A stretch of 27,500 nucleotides of DNA from Symbiodinium natans (Eukaryota > Sar > Dinophyceae > Suessiales > Symbiodiniaceae): NCBI GenBank assembly GCA_905221605.1, contig CAJNDS010002390.1, positions 808,613-836,112 of the forward strand, given 5' to 3'. Each line of letters opens with the position of its first letter. Position 1 is the first letter of the stretch. The notes beneath the pieces are model-generated. The model saw nothing but the letters and a program-made list of their open reading frames with translations, was not told the origin of the DNA and made no database searches. Made by a program: the position numbers and the translations under genes. Below are positions 7,200 to 15,104 of this stretch, one piece after another.

Positions 7200-7465
7200 G
7201 CCTCGACCCGAAATCGATTTTTAACCCTAAGCCCTGGGGCCAGCTGCTACGAGGGTCTTGGAACATTTGGGTTTAGGGTTTAGCGCCTCAACACTCGCCC
7301 CAAACCCTGCACCCTAAACCCTAAACCCAAATCCAGCGCTGACTCTTTTTACGCCCTTAGGCCGAAACCCTAACCCTCTGCCACCCCCATAGGCCCCTAA
7401 CTGGGATGTCCCGACGGTTTGGCCTACCTGAAGGCTCTAAAGTAATTCCTTTTTGGGTTACTCTA
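7200..7465. other. Intergenic or intronic stretch, no firm gene
   Basis: Scattered CCCTAAA/TTTAGGG units, and a short open piece after CCCATAG at about 7393. I could not identify the S6 helix and C-terminus expected for the channel gene here. Confidence 0.4.
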
Positions 7466-7467
7466 TA

Positions 7468-7554
7468 TCCCCCTTGGGAATCATTTTTCATTTTGTTAAT
7501 ATAAACCCCAAGAGGATATTAAACATATTATGTTGATTAAGGTTGTAAGGGGAG
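7468..7554. mobile_element. Inverted-repeat element family B, copy 2
   Basis: Starts CCCCCTTGGGAATCATTTTT, ends GATTAAGGTTGTAAGGGGAG. Same core as 4315-4415. It overlaps the possible terminal minus-strand coding stretch at 7488-7644. Confidence 0.7.
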
Positions 7555-7644
7555 TATAGTACTTCTAGAGATTCTAGTATACGAGCCCAAAAAGGTACGA
7601 CATCGGAGCCTTTGGGTAGACTGGGACGGGTCAAGCTAGCTTCC
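7488..7644 (-). CDS. Possible terminal exon of the minus-strand gene
   Basis: On the minus strand, acceptor GGGATTCAG is followed by a frame in phase with the exon 7782-7887 (TT + G gives Leu), open for 51 more codons (EASLTRPSLPKGSDVVPFWA...) to a TGA. Much of it passes through two dispersed repeats (7585-7620 and 7468-7554). It is therefore either a repeat-derived C-terminus or coincidence. Confidence 0.25.
7568..7622 (+). repeat. Dispersed repeat family F, copy 1
   Basis: CTAGTATACGAGCCCAAAAA then GGTACGACATCGGAGCCTTT and GGGTAG. Copies: 13241-13284, 18055-18089, 25988-26037. The right end is pyrimidine-rich followed by AG in each, like a 3' splice site. Confidence 0.65.
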
Positions 7645-7680
7645 CTGAATCCCCAACCTTTGCAAAACCCACCTTTTGGG

Positions 7681-7757
7681 GTATAGGGTTTAGGGTTTAG
7701 GGTTTAGGGTTTAGGGTTTAGGGTTTAGGGTTTAGGGTTTAGGGTTTAGGGTTTAGA
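7681..7757 (+). repeat. Telomere-like array (TTTAGGG)
   Basis: 11 clean units. On the minus strand, where the neighbouring gene is read, this is CCCTAAA inside the intron after the exon 7782-7887. Confidence 0.97.
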
Positions 7758-7781
7758 AGGCTGGAGTAGAAGAGCACTTAC

Positions 7782-7887
7782 AAGCCCCATCTCCTGATGC
7801 TGTCGGTCAGAAGTTTTCGGGTAGTGTAGGGACCTCTGCCTTTTTGAATGGCCATCTCGGTATCTTTGGGCAGGTTTAAAGACAACA
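7782..7887 (-). CDS. Exon 4 of an unrecognised minus-strand gene
   Basis: On the minus strand it has an excellent acceptor (TAACTAACAG, with a branch-point-like CTAAC) and a consensus donor TT|GTAAGT. Phase from the previous exon gives LSLNLPKDTEMAIQKGRGPY then TTRKLLTDSIRRWGL. A second frame (VVFKPAQRYRDGHSKRQRSL...) is also open but does not fit the phases of the chain. The product has no family I can name; the composition is basic and soluble-looking. Confidence 0.55.
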
Positions 7888-7984
7888 CTGTTAGTTAAGT
7901 CCCTAAAGCCCTAAACCCTAAGCTCTATGAACCTTTACACCCTCACTTGTAAACTGGATTCCATAACGCCCCAACCTCGAAAGC

Positions 7985-8060
7985 CGAAACCCTAAACCCT
8001 AAACCCTAAACCTTAAACCCTAAACCCTAAAGCCTATGTAATTAAACCCTAACCCTAAAT
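7985..8060 (-). repeat. Telomere-like array (CCCTAAA)
   Basis: CCCTAAA units with CCTTAAA and CCCTAAAG variants. In the transcript direction of the minus-strand gene this is TTTAGGG, just after the exon 8080-8159. Confidence 0.95.
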
Positions 8061-8079
8061 CCTTGTAGGACTCCTGCAC

Positions 8080-8159
8080 TTGGTTCTGCTTCTTCACTTC
8101 GGAGATGCGTTTGCTGGTCGCGACCGGGGTGGGCCGCGGTGGCTTGGGGTATTTTGCGT
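8080..8159 (-). CDS. Exon 3 of the unrecognised minus-strand gene
   Basis: Minus-strand acceptor GGGAATAG, donor CCAA|GTGCAG, 80 nt. In the chain phase (previous exon leaves AT, plus A gives Ile) it reads RKIPQATAAHPGRDQQTHLR then SEEAEP. Another frame, AKYPKPPRPTPVATSKRISE then VKKQNQVQ, is equally protein-like and open, so the frame rests on phase agreement with both neighbours. Flanked by TTTAGGG-type repeats on both sides. Confidence 0.5.
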
Positions 8160-8204
8160 CTATTCCCGTTTTTGGGTAAAGGGTTTAGGCTTAGGGCTAA
8201 GGGA

Positions 8205-8292
8205 ATTTTAGGGTTTAGGGTTTAGGGTTTAGGGTTTAGGGTTTAGGGTTTAGGGTTTAGGGTTTAGGGTTTAGGGTTTAGGGTTTAGGGGT
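8205..8292 (+). repeat. Telomere-like array (TTTAGGG)
   Basis: About 12 clean units in the intron between minus-strand exons 8360-8509 and 8080-8159. Confidence 0.97.
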
Positions 8293-8359
8293 GTATGTGT
8301 AGGTAGGCCCTTTTGGGATATTTAATTTTACCTTTTTGGCGTTAAGAGGACTCTCTCAC

Positions 8360-8509
8360 ATGTAGGCATATTTTTCAACGGGTTTTAGGCGCCAACCTCT
8401 AGAGGGGTTCGGCCGAAAGGGTTCAGTGTTCACGGAATAGGGGCCGGCGACGGTCTTAGGGTTGAGGGCTCGCATCAGGCGTCCAGCGCCCAGGTATTGG
8501 CCGAAGAGG
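8360..8509 (-). CDS. Exon 2 of the unrecognised minus-strand gene
   Basis: Minus-strand acceptor CCTCCTCTTCAG with a polypyrimidine tract, donor TACAT|GTGAGA. 150 nt reading LFGQYLGAGRLMRALNPKTV, then AGPYSVNTEPFRPNPSRGWR and LKPVEKYAY. The phase is continuous with both flanking exons. The Pro/Arg-rich sequence has no membrane helix. I cannot assign a function. Confidence 0.55.
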
Positions 8510-8559
8510 CTGAAGAGGAGGTTCTTCTCACTTTTTGTTGTGTTTCTCGTCTTTCTCAC

Positions 8560-8617
8560 CCGCTAGTAGTGCCTCTTTTTCGACGCTTCCGCGGAGCAAA
8601 GAAAAGACTCCGGCTTG
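8560..8617 (-). CDS. Exon 1 (earliest found) of the unrecognised minus-strand gene
   Basis: Minus-strand acceptor CCTAAACAG and donor GCGG|GTGAGAAAG. The in-chain frame reads SRSLFFAPRKRRKRGTTS, with a basic cluster RKRRKR that could be a nuclear-localisation-like motif. The 50-nt intron to the next exon (8510-8559) is short. The other frame (QAGVFSLLRGSVEKEALLA) is open but does not join in phase. The gene must start further upstream (higher coordinates). Confidence 0.45.
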
Positions 8618-8619
8618 CT

Positions 8620-8680
8620 GTTTAGGGTTAAGGGTTTAGGGTTAAGGGTTTAGGGTTTAGGGATCAGGGTTTAGGGTGGA
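8620..8680 (+). repeat. Telomere-like array (TTTAGGG, with TTAAGGG)
   Basis: Directly adjoins the acceptor of the minus-strand exon at 8617; the repeat itself supplies the CCTAAACAG. Confidence 0.9.
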
Positions 8681-8723
8681 AGTAGGCAGACTCCTACAGG
8701 CGGCGCCTCCCTAAACCCTGAAC

Positions 8724-8789
8724 CCTAGGCCCTTCTGGCGGGCCGTTTCGGTAGAAGACGTTTTCCCGCTCGCTTGAGAATAATGCAGG
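8724..8789 (-). CDS. Weak candidate minus-strand exon
   Basis: Between two CCCTAAA arrays. Minus-strand acceptor GTTTAG; one frame reads PALFSSERENVFYRNGPPEG. No phase fits the exon at 8617 through an obvious GT donor, so it may be unrelated or non-coding. Confidence 0.2.
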
Positions 8790-8870
8790 CTAAACCCTGA
8801 ACCCTGAACCCTAAACCCTAAACCCTAAACCCTGAACCCTAAACCCTAAACCCTAAACCCTAAACCCTGG
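8790..8870 (-). repeat. Telomere-like array (CCCTAAA / CCCTGAA)
   Basis: About 11 units, four of them CCCTGAA. Confidence 0.95.
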
Positions 8871-8956
8871 AGAGGCTTGAGCTCAGACTTTTTCTGGGAA
8901 GACCTTAGGCTGTCGGGCTTCGAGCGGGGGGCAGTCCCGGTCTGACTATAAAGACG

Positions 8957-8990
8957 CAAATATCTGTATACGTGTACATATGTATGTATA

Positions 8991-9061
<71 letters not shown>

Positions 9062-9178
9062 GCCTGGTCATATATGTATAATATATATATATATATATGT
9101 GTGTGTGTACACATATGTTCATATATACATACAGACATATATATATATATGCACGTGTGCATTCGTATACATGTGTAG
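8957..9178. repeat. Microsatellite block (TATC, TA, TG)
   Basis: Adjacent (TATC)n and (TA)n tracts, then broken TA/TG/CATA repeats. The open frames through it on both strands (Tyr/Ile-rich) come from the repeat and are not genes. Confidence 0.95.
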
Positions 9179-9184
9179 ATGAGG

Positions 9185-9370
9185 GTTCAGGGTTTAGGGG
9201 CCAATGTGCGTTGAATGCGAACTGTTTCGGAAGATGGAGCTGGGCCGTTTTGACTTCTAGGTTGTTTTTGGAACATCGCGAGACCGTTTTCCTGGACCCC
9301 CAAAGAATCCGTAACAAGAGACTATATGCCCTTGGGGGGGGAGCTTATCGGCATTGTGCTGATTTTGTTG
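9185..9370 (-). CDS. Weak candidate minus-strand coding stretch
   Basis: On the minus strand a frame includes [20 protein letters not shown] then [11 protein letters not shown]; the plus strand is also open ([20 protein letters not shown]). Neither has a diagnostic motif. Followed by a G homopolymer at 9377-9390. Confidence 0.2.
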
Positions 9371-9376
9371 TTTTGC

Positions 9377-9390
9377 GGGGGGGGGGGGGG
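9377..9390 (+). repeat. G homopolymer (14 G)
   Basis: Uninterrupted, followed by a short TG repeat. Confidence 0.9.
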
Positions 9391-9576
9391 TGTGTGTAAG
9401 AGTTAAATCGTTTACCCGCACACTCCCTCCTTTAACCCGTCTACCCGCACACTCCCCCGCCATGCGGTCAGGAATCCAGTTTGCTGTGGCTGCTCGCCGG
9501 TGCTGATCGTGGAGCTTAGAGGATTGAGGGTTCCCATAGCCTACCGCTCGAAGCCTCAACACTCAACCCAACTGGT

Positions 9577-9632
9577 TTCGGGTTTAGGGTTTAGGGTTTA
9601 GGGTTTAGGGTTTAGGGTTTAGGGTTTAGGGT
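9577..9632 (+). repeat. Telomere-like array (TTTAGGG)
   Basis: Eight units. Confidence 0.95.
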
Positions 9633-9710
9633 CGGTTGAGGATGCCGCTCATCCAGCGCAATCCCATTGCTTCCCTCCAGCTGCCATTTACGACCAGGGT
9701 CCAGAATCTT
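9633..9710 (-). CDS. Weak candidate minus-strand exon
   Basis: Minus-strand acceptor GTCTACAG followed by KILDPGRKWQLEGSNGIALD then ERHPQP, running to the edge of the telomere-like array. Two other frames are partly open. No GT donor. Confidence 0.25.
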
Positions 9711-9898
9711 CTGTAGACCCTTCGGCCTTAAATGTTGTAATAGGGTGTAAGGTTATCTAGGGTTTACGGGGTGTATTCGTGTACGCATGGGGGAGGAGTT
9801 CGCCTTTCCTTTAGATTTGGGGGTGCGCTTCCTATCGCGCGCTTGCAGAGATTAGAAGCCCCCCACCCGAACTATTGTCTTGCACGGTTTAGGGTTCT

Positions 9899-9914
9899 CC
9901 CCCCCCCCCCCCCC
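9899..9914 (-). repeat. C homopolymer (16 C)
   Basis: Uninterrupted. Confidence 0.9.
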
Positions 9915-10021
9915 TCCAGACCCTTAGCAAGTTTTGTTCGGTTGGGGGCGAGCACAGGTCTCAGATTTAGGTGGGGCGGTGCTCTCGCCAGTTTCTGGTT
10001 TAGGATTCAGGACTTAGGATT

Positions 10022-10075
10022 TCAGGGTTCAGGGTTCAGGGTTTAGGGTTTAGGGTTTAGGGTTTAGGGTTTATA
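10022..10075 (+). repeat. Telomere-like array (TTCAGGG/TTTAGGG)
   Basis: Two or three TTCAGGG units, then five TTTAGGG. Confidence 0.93.
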
Positions 10076-10127
10076 GGGGGCTTCAGGTGTAGGCTTCGAG
10101 GTTCAGACTGCTCTGACATCGGAAAAC

Positions 10128-10211
10128 TGCCATGAGGGAGGGATCCGGCCTGGTGCGCGGCTTCGAGACGAAGCGCTTTTCCCGCCACGGCTGTTGACCA
10201 AAGATGCCGCC
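10128..10211 (-). CDS. Candidate minus-strand exon
   Basis: Minus-strand acceptor TTCATGGCAG, 28 codons, donor GGCA|GTTTTC. Reads GGIFGQQPWREKRFVSKPRT then RPDPSLMA. A second frame (AGKALRLEAAHQAGSLPHGS) is open too. It may be an upstream exon of the minus-strand gene at 7490-8617, but the link is only by strand. Confidence 0.3.
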
Positions 10212-10244
10212 CTGCCATGAATCGCAGGGCTTACGGGTTTTCAG

Positions 10245-10780
10245 GGTTTTTAGTTTTTAGGGATTGTCGCTTTTTGGGTTAGCTTTTGTTTTCAGGTTTT
10301 GGGGTTTCTAGGGTTTGTAGGATTTCGTATAGGATTAACAAGGCTCTGCTCGTTGTGTCCTTGCTGACATCTTTCATGTGCACACACACAGACACGCACT
10401 CCCTCGCGCAATCCTCCCTCTGAATACTTCCTGCCTCATTCAGAGGTAGAGAACGCAGCCACGAATGGCAGGATAATCTCAGCGATTAGAGTTCGCCCCC
10501 GTACACAGACACGTGGCAATGTGGCCAATTTTCTGAAATCTGATCACATAATCCTTCGTTTTTGCATTGATTGTAATGTATCATGGAGCCTTAGATTCAC
10601 ATGCAGCCGATGCACTTGCACCTGGAGTGATTATTCAGCTGTAGGTGTTGAAGATTCAAAGCTTTGGAGTTAGGATGCAGGCCCGGCTCCGTCGGATAAA
10701 GGTCCCTCTGCTCATGTGCGCCAATTTTCTGCTATGACAAAAGGCGCCCACACAGCTGCAAGCTTCAATCTTTCAATCCC
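10245..10780. other. Unique non-coding stretch
   Basis: More than 500 bp with few telomere-like units and no convincing exon on either strand. A short CA repeat (CACACACACAGACAC) lies at 10380. It could hold regulatory sequence between divergent genes, but I see no clear promoter motif. Confidence 0.4.
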
Positions 10781-10819
10781 TAAACCCTAAACCCTAAACC
10801 CTACACCTTTATTCCCTTA

Positions 10820-10840
10820 CCCCCCCCCCCCCCCCCCCCC
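10820..10840 (-). repeat. C homopolymer (21 C)
   Basis: Uninterrupted, just after three CCCTAAA units. Confidence 0.9.
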
Positions 10841-10940
10841 AAACTGGGGTCGGACGGTTCTGAACACCTGCACCAGGCAAGTTGCAGAACTCCCAGATCC
10901 TGAGCCCTAAAGCCATCCCGCCGAAATTCGAGCCTAACGC

Positions 10941-11280
10941 CTCTCATGGGTTTAAAGTTTAGAGGGTTTAGGCTTTAGGGTGTAGGCTTTAGGGTTTAGG
11001 GCTTAGGGCACCAAACCATCACCCCGCAGCCTTCATCTGAGGTCAAGTGCTGTTGTTTTGGAGGGTCATAATCGATTCCAGTATGGAGGGTAAGGCTTGG
11101 GGTCCCACGGTGTCCGCCTTTCATTCTTAGGATATTTAGCCTGGCTCTTGCACTCCGGAGAATGGATTTAGGGTTTAGGGTCTAGGGCTTAGGATTGGCA
11201 GCAAAAGAGTTTGCAATAGAGTTTGAAGGTTCAGCCTTGGGGTAGGGTTTAGGCCTCAGCCTCAGTGCACCCTAGCAACC
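10941..11280. other. Degenerate TTTAGGG sequence, possible small exon near 11032
   Basis: Scattered TTTAGGG units at 10955-11008 and 11165-11190. Between them a CCCGCAG acceptor is followed by LHLRSSAVVLEGHNRFQYG up to GGAG|GGTAAG. The evidence is too thin for an exon call. Confidence 0.25.
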
Positions 11281-11452
11281 CCCCTATCCGTATTGTAGTT
11301 TACTTGAAAATGTTTATAAGGGGCAGAAAGAAGAGATGTCGGGGCTTGCCGGGGTAGGGACCCCAAACCCTAAACCCTAAACCCTAATGAGGGACCCATC
11401 GAAGTAGCCCGCGGAAACGGCCGCCTCAAGACCTCATCCGAAACCCTAACCC

Positions 11453-11552
11453 TACCTTGAGAACCTAAAACCTACTTTTTTGTAGGTTACCTAAGGGGTT
11501 AGTTTGTAAGAAGAATCTAAAACAAAGCAGGTTTTGGGTTCTTAAGGTAAAC
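11453..11552. mobile_element. MITE-like inverted-repeat element, about 100 bp
   Basis: Left arm ACCTTGAGAACCTAAAACCT, right arm the complement of ACCTTAAGAACCCAAAACCT, with an internal hairpin AACCTAC-TTTTTT-GTAGGTT. A related arm (GAAGAACCCAAAACCTTTG) lies at 24399. Confidence 0.7.
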
Positions 11553-11711
11553 CATATCCGTTCCAGAACTCGAAACAGGCCCTAACCTGTTTGGGTGAGG
11601 GTTGTGGTTTGGGGAGATGTGGGTTTGGGAGTTTTGGGTTTGCGCTCGAGCTTGTCGTTAGGTCAGGGGGCTTTAGGTTTTCCTGGCTTTCGGTTTAGGG
11701 TTGAGGGTTGA

Positions 11712-11784
11712 GGGCCACCATTGTGGTGGTGCGTTTTAAGCTGACAGGCCATCACCTGCGACGTGGCACGCGGACCCTGCAGAG
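11712..11784 (+). CDS. Weak candidate exon
   Basis: A plus-strand frame reads ATIVVVRFKLTGHHLRRGTR then TLQ, between TTGAGGG units and CCTAAACCC. No strong acceptor was seen; a minus-strand reading is also possible. Confidence 0.22.
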
Positions 11785-11913
11785 TTTACCTAAACCCTAA
11801 ACGTCCTACATCTACGGTTTCAGGCCCCAAAACCCAGAATCTTAAGGGATTTGTTGGAGCCCGAAAACCCACCGATAAGGAGTATTGCGCAAGGCCGAAT
11901 CAATGGCTAGTGA

Positions 11914-11999
11914 ACCCTAAACCCTAAACCCTAAACCCTAAACCCTAAACCCTAAACCCTAAACCCTAAACCCTAAACCCTAAACCCTAAACCCTAAAT
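11914..11999 (-). repeat. Telomere-like array (CCCTAAA, about 12 units)
   Basis: Uninterrupted. Confidence 0.97.
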
Positions 12000-12099
12000 C
12001 AATTTTCGAGCAACCGCATCTTGCCAGCCGGTGCTCCGAGATCTGCCAAAAAAGCCGCCAAACAGTCCCCCAAGCTAGCAAGCTCGATTCAAAACCCGG

Positions 12100-12195
12100 A
12101 TTCAAAGACCCTCAGCCCGAAGCGGATTCAAAAACCCTAAGCCCGAAGCCCGAAGCCCTAAGCCCGAAGCCCTGAGCCCTGAGCCCTAAGCCTGA
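12100..12195 (-). repeat. Short minisatellite of CCCGAAG/CCCTAAG/CCCTGAG heptamers
   Basis: Includes GATTCAAARACCCT twice, then tandem heptamers of altered telomere type. It looks like a decayed CCCTAAA array. Confidence 0.75.
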
Positions 12196-12251
12196 GCCTG
12201 GATTTCTCAACTTACTACTATGACCGCGAGATTGCGCCCTGGATTTCTCAG

Positions 12252-12338
12252 CTTACTACTACGACACCGAGATTGCCGTCCCCTACTTGAAGGAGCACTC
12301 TGGATGTCTTAAGTTAGAGTTCAGGCCCAAGCTGTGGG
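12252..12338 (+). CDS. Candidate exon, product unknown
   Basis: Acceptor GGATTTCTCAG, donor GTGGG|GTGCTC. Reads YYYDTEIAVPYLKEHSGCLK then LEFRPKLW, a coherent soluble peptide. An imperfect tandem copy of its first about 44 bp, acceptor region included, lies directly upstream (12196-12235), so the splice acceptor and exon start have been duplicated. Confidence 0.45.
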
Positions 12339-12514
12339 GTGCTCCCTTAGGATTTAGGGTTTAGGTTTTAGGTTTCCGTGTTTTTTTGGGGTGGGACCCA
12401 GTGTCCTGAAGCGCGGCACTCCCACCCACGCCTCTAAGAGCCCTAAATTGTAGATTGGGTCTATGAGTGAGAGGTGCTAGGGTTCATCAGCCCTATGGCA
12501 CTAACCTACATCCC

Positions 12515-12595
12515 TTGGGATGTTCCCCTTTTCCTAACAGTGCTTAATCCTATTGTAATTCCTATTAAGGACTGCTAGTATGAGGGGACATCCCA
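12515..12595. mobile_element. MITE-like element family A, copy 2
   Basis: TTGGGATGTTCCCCTTTTCC at the left; the right end is the complement of CTGGGATGTCCCCTCATACT. Arms CTAACAGTGCTTAAT and ATTAAGGACTGCTAG pair. About 81 bp. Confidence 0.8.
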
Positions 12596-12635
12596 GTATG
12601 TACCCCTAGACCAGTAACCTATAATCATATACCCC

Positions 12636-12750
12636 TCAACTCTATGGCCTTCGGGGTTTCTGTTTCGACTTCCCCGCGCGTGACCCCTGCGCGCCAGATG
12701 TCGGTGGCGTGCGCGTGCCCGACTCAGAGGCTGGACCGTGGAAGGGTTCT
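12636..12750 (+). CDS. Weak candidate coding stretch
   Basis: Frame reading LYGLRGFCFDFPARDPCAPD then VGGVRVPDSEAGPW; a second frame is also open. GC content is higher than the surroundings, which alone tends to keep frames open. No clear acceptor. Confidence 0.25.
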
Positions 12751-12751
12751 A

Positions 12752-13110
12752 GAGTTTATAGGGTTTAGGGTTTAGGGTTTAGGGTTTAGGGTTTAGGGGG
12801 GCTTGTGGATTTGTAAGGTTTCGGGTTTTGGGCTGAGGGGTTTGGGGCTTGTAGGTTGACGGTTCGGGGTCTTGGGCGTTAAGGTTTTGGACTTAGGGGT
12901 TTGGGGTTTTAGGGGGCTTTAAGGTTCGAGGTTTCGGATTTAGGGTTTTGGGAGGTTTGGGAGGTTGGGGAGGTTGAGGGTTTTAGGGCGGCTAAGGTCT
13001 ATGGTTGAGGTTGTATTTGCGTCGGTATAGATCGGGGTTTAAGGTTCAAGGAATTTTAGGGGACTTCAGGTTTCGGGGTTTAGTGTTCGGTGTTTGGGCT
13101 CAGACGTCTT
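12752..13110 (+). repeat. TTTAGGG array grading into G-rich degenerate repeats
   Basis: Five clean units, then about 300 bp of GGGTTT, GGTTTGGG, GGTTTTAGGG derivatives with no coding signal. Looks like an old, decayed array. Confidence 0.75.
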
Positions 13111-13240
13111 GAGAGGTTCAGGCTATAAACTCTGCTCTAGGTTAGTTTTTTAACTACAGGCTGCTATGTATAAACCTTAAACCCTTAACCCTCAAGCCTA
13201 AACCCACCCTTTTGGGGCAGTGTCCTAAAAATTCCGATCG

Positions 13241-13284
13241 CTAACCCCCCAAAAAAGGGACTACATCTGAGCCTTCACTTGCAG
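13241..13284 (+). repeat. Dispersed repeat family F, copy 2
   Basis: CCCCCCAAAAAAGGGACTAC then ATCTGAGCCTTCACTTGCAG; the right end is an ideal 3' splice-site sequence. Confidence 0.65.
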
Positions 13285-13315
13285 CGCAGGTAGAGTCAGA
13301 GATTTGGACGTGGGT

Positions 13316-13344
<29 letters not shown>
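13316..13344 (+). repeat. G homopolymer (29 G)
   Basis: Uninterrupted. Confidence 0.9.
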
Positions 13345-13347
<3 letters not shown>

Positions 13348-13589
13348 GAACCTTACGGTATATTAGGGTTTAGGGTTTTAGGGTTTAGGGTTTATTGGAG
13401 GTTCATGAGTAGTTACAACTGGGGTAGCTCTAGTTCTTCTTTAGGGTACTTCTAGATAGAGTTAAAGCATAATCAGGTCTCAGTGTTTGGAGCTTCTTGG
13501 GTTTTTTTGATCAACCCAGTATGTTCCTCCCTAATTGTCCTTCACCATTCGCGGATACACTAGTTTCGAACTCAACGTGTCTCAGGATC

Positions 13590-13656
13590 TTAAACCCTAA
13601 ACCCTAAACCCTAAACCCTAAACCCTAAACCCTAAACCCTAAACCCTAAACCCTAC
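13590..13656 (-). repeat. Telomere-like array (CCCTAAA)
   Basis: Nine units, ending just before the CGATTCAG acceptor at 13663. Confidence 0.95.
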
Positions 13657-13663
13657 GATTCAG

Positions 13664-13735
13664 CCTGTCAGCCCGGTGAAGCGTCTTCGGGTGTTTTTAC
13701 GATTTTGTGCTTCCGGGCTTTGGGTTTTACTTGCC
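13664..13735 (+). CDS. Weak candidate exon
   Basis: Acceptor CTACGATTCAG. Reads PVSPVKRLRVFLRFCASGLW. A donor CGG|GTGTTT would cut it to nine codons. Confidence 0.25.
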
Positions 13736-13788
13736 GGGTCTAAAATCTAAACACCCAGTACTCATACAGCCCACCGAAGCTCTGAGAC

Positions 13789-13851
13789 CTAAACCCCAAA
13801 CCCTAAACCCTAAACCCTAAACCCTAAACCCTAAACCCTAAACCCTAAACC
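13789..13851 (-). repeat. Telomere-like array (CCCTAAA)
   Basis: Eight or nine units immediately upstream of the exon at 13862. Confidence 0.95.
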
Positions 13852-13861
13852 CCTGTGCCAG

Positions 13862-13921
13862 GGCTTTTGCTGTGGCTGTGGCCTTGGGGAGGTGGTGTCA
13901 GGAGCCCAGATGCACTCGATG
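13862..13921 (+). CDS. Candidate exon, cysteine-rich
   Basis: Acceptor CTGTGCCAG, donor GATG|GTATGAG; exactly 20 codons, phase 0 on both sides. Reads GFCCGCGLGEVVSGAQMHSM. CCCTAAA flanks it upstream and TTTAGGG downstream. Product unknown. Confidence 0.4.
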
Positions 13922-13926
13922 GTATG

Positions 13927-14056
13927 AGGGTTCAGGGTTTAGGGTTTAAGGTTTAGGGTTTAGGGTTTAGGGTTTAGGGTTTATATAGGGTTTTAGGGTT
14001 TTGGGTTTTAGGGTTTTGGGTTTTAGGAATTTGGGTTTTAGGGTTTAGGGTTTAAG
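13927..14056 (+). repeat. Telomere-like array (TTTAGGG, then TTTTAGGG/TTTTGGG octamers)
   Basis: Clean heptamers switch to octamers with an extra T from about 13985 to 14045, then back. Confidence 0.9.
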
Positions 14057-14059
14057 GTC

Positions 14060-14600
14060 TATAGCATGTGCTTCGGGGTTGAGGGTTTTCGGCCTTAGGG
14101 GGAGATAGGGGTTGATAGGGGTGCATGGAATGTTAACGTCTCATCAATAAACCCCCCGGGTCCCCCCTTCCCCCCCCCCCGCCCCCCCCTTCCAGATTTT
14201 GTCTTGGTTTCCGGGAATTGGAGGGTGGAAAAAAGAGGGGGTGAGAAGAAAGAGTTCCTGGGGTCTGGGGGTCTGGGGGTTTGAGGGAGCCTACCTGAAG
14301 GGAATTTTCTCTTAAGCCTTAAGAGAGATGGTTTCTGAAACTTGAGGCTTCCCGCGGCCCCCGGGATTACATAATTGCCCCCTTCCTTTCCCCCCTCCGC
14401 GCTCTCCCCTTGTTGCTCCTTGGTTGTGGGGTTTTTGGGGGTTAGGCTGTACGGTGAGGTTGAGGTTGATGTTTGAGTATTCAGGGCTTCTAGTAGAAGT
14501 TCTTACGATGATGTTTGAGTATTCAGGGTATGTTTATAGTATATAGGTTTCTAGGATATGGGGTTTAGGTTAGGGTTTATGGTTGAGGGCTGCGGCTCAC
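14060..14600. other. Non-coding stretch
   Basis: C-rich and G-rich low-complexity sequence (14155-14190, 14225-14290), a local repeat GATGTTTGAGTATTCAGGG at 14468 and 14510, and decayed TTTAGGG. No exon supported. Confidence 0.5.
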
Positions 14601-14895
14601 GGCCCACGCGTAGACATGATACCACAGTGCTTTTACCACCCTGCACGGCCTGACTTCGTGGTTCGTGGTACTTCTTAACCCAAGTTTAGCCGTACACATA
14701 GCCAATTTATAACCACATTAGGGTACCAAAGGGGCTTTATGGGCGGGTTGTAAGTCCAGTTATCATTTTTGACGGGGTGATAAGCACCCTTGAACCTCCA
14801 AGAAGGCCTTGTCCCCAAATGGCCTGGGAGCACCAAAGCCCTGCCCTAAGGGTCCATGTATCTACAAAGCACATACTTGGGCCCGCAAGCCACAA

Positions 14896-14945
14896 GATGA
14901 GAGCCCCGTTAACTACGATTTGCTGAAGAACCCCAATATTATCAT

Positions 14946-14995
<50 letters not shown>

Positions 14996-15032
14996 CTTAA
15001 GCAATTCGTAGTTAAGGCCCAATTATCTTCTA
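14896..15032. repeat. Imperfect inverted repeat with a T/G homopolymer at its apex
   Basis: Left arm AACTACGATTTGCTGAAGAA then CCCC; the right arm is the complement of AACTACGAATTGCTTAAGAA then CCCC. Between them are 11 T and 32 G (14951-14993). Weaker pairing extends outward (CTAAGGGTCCATG near 14847 versus CATGGGCCCTTGG near 15040). The 118-codon minus-strand frame through it is a by-product. Confidence 0.75.
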
Positions 15033-15104
15033 TATTTTTCATGGGCCCTTGGGGGTAGCTGTTGCACGATGGCGGACCCCCACACGGCCCCAAACCCTGA
15101 CCAT

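Noticed and set aside
8724-8789. ABCG transporter fragment (SERENVFYRNG resembles ERxVFYRE)
   Set aside because: The similarity covers about eight residues, neighbouring exons do not support an ABC transporter, and the phase does not join to the next exon.
8972-9317. Tyr/Ile-rich frames on both strands
   Set aside because: Produced by the TA/TATC microsatellite.
14737-15093. 118-codon minus-strand frame with poly-Pro
   Set aside because: It crosses the G homopolymer and both arms of an inverted repeat. No splice or domain evidence.
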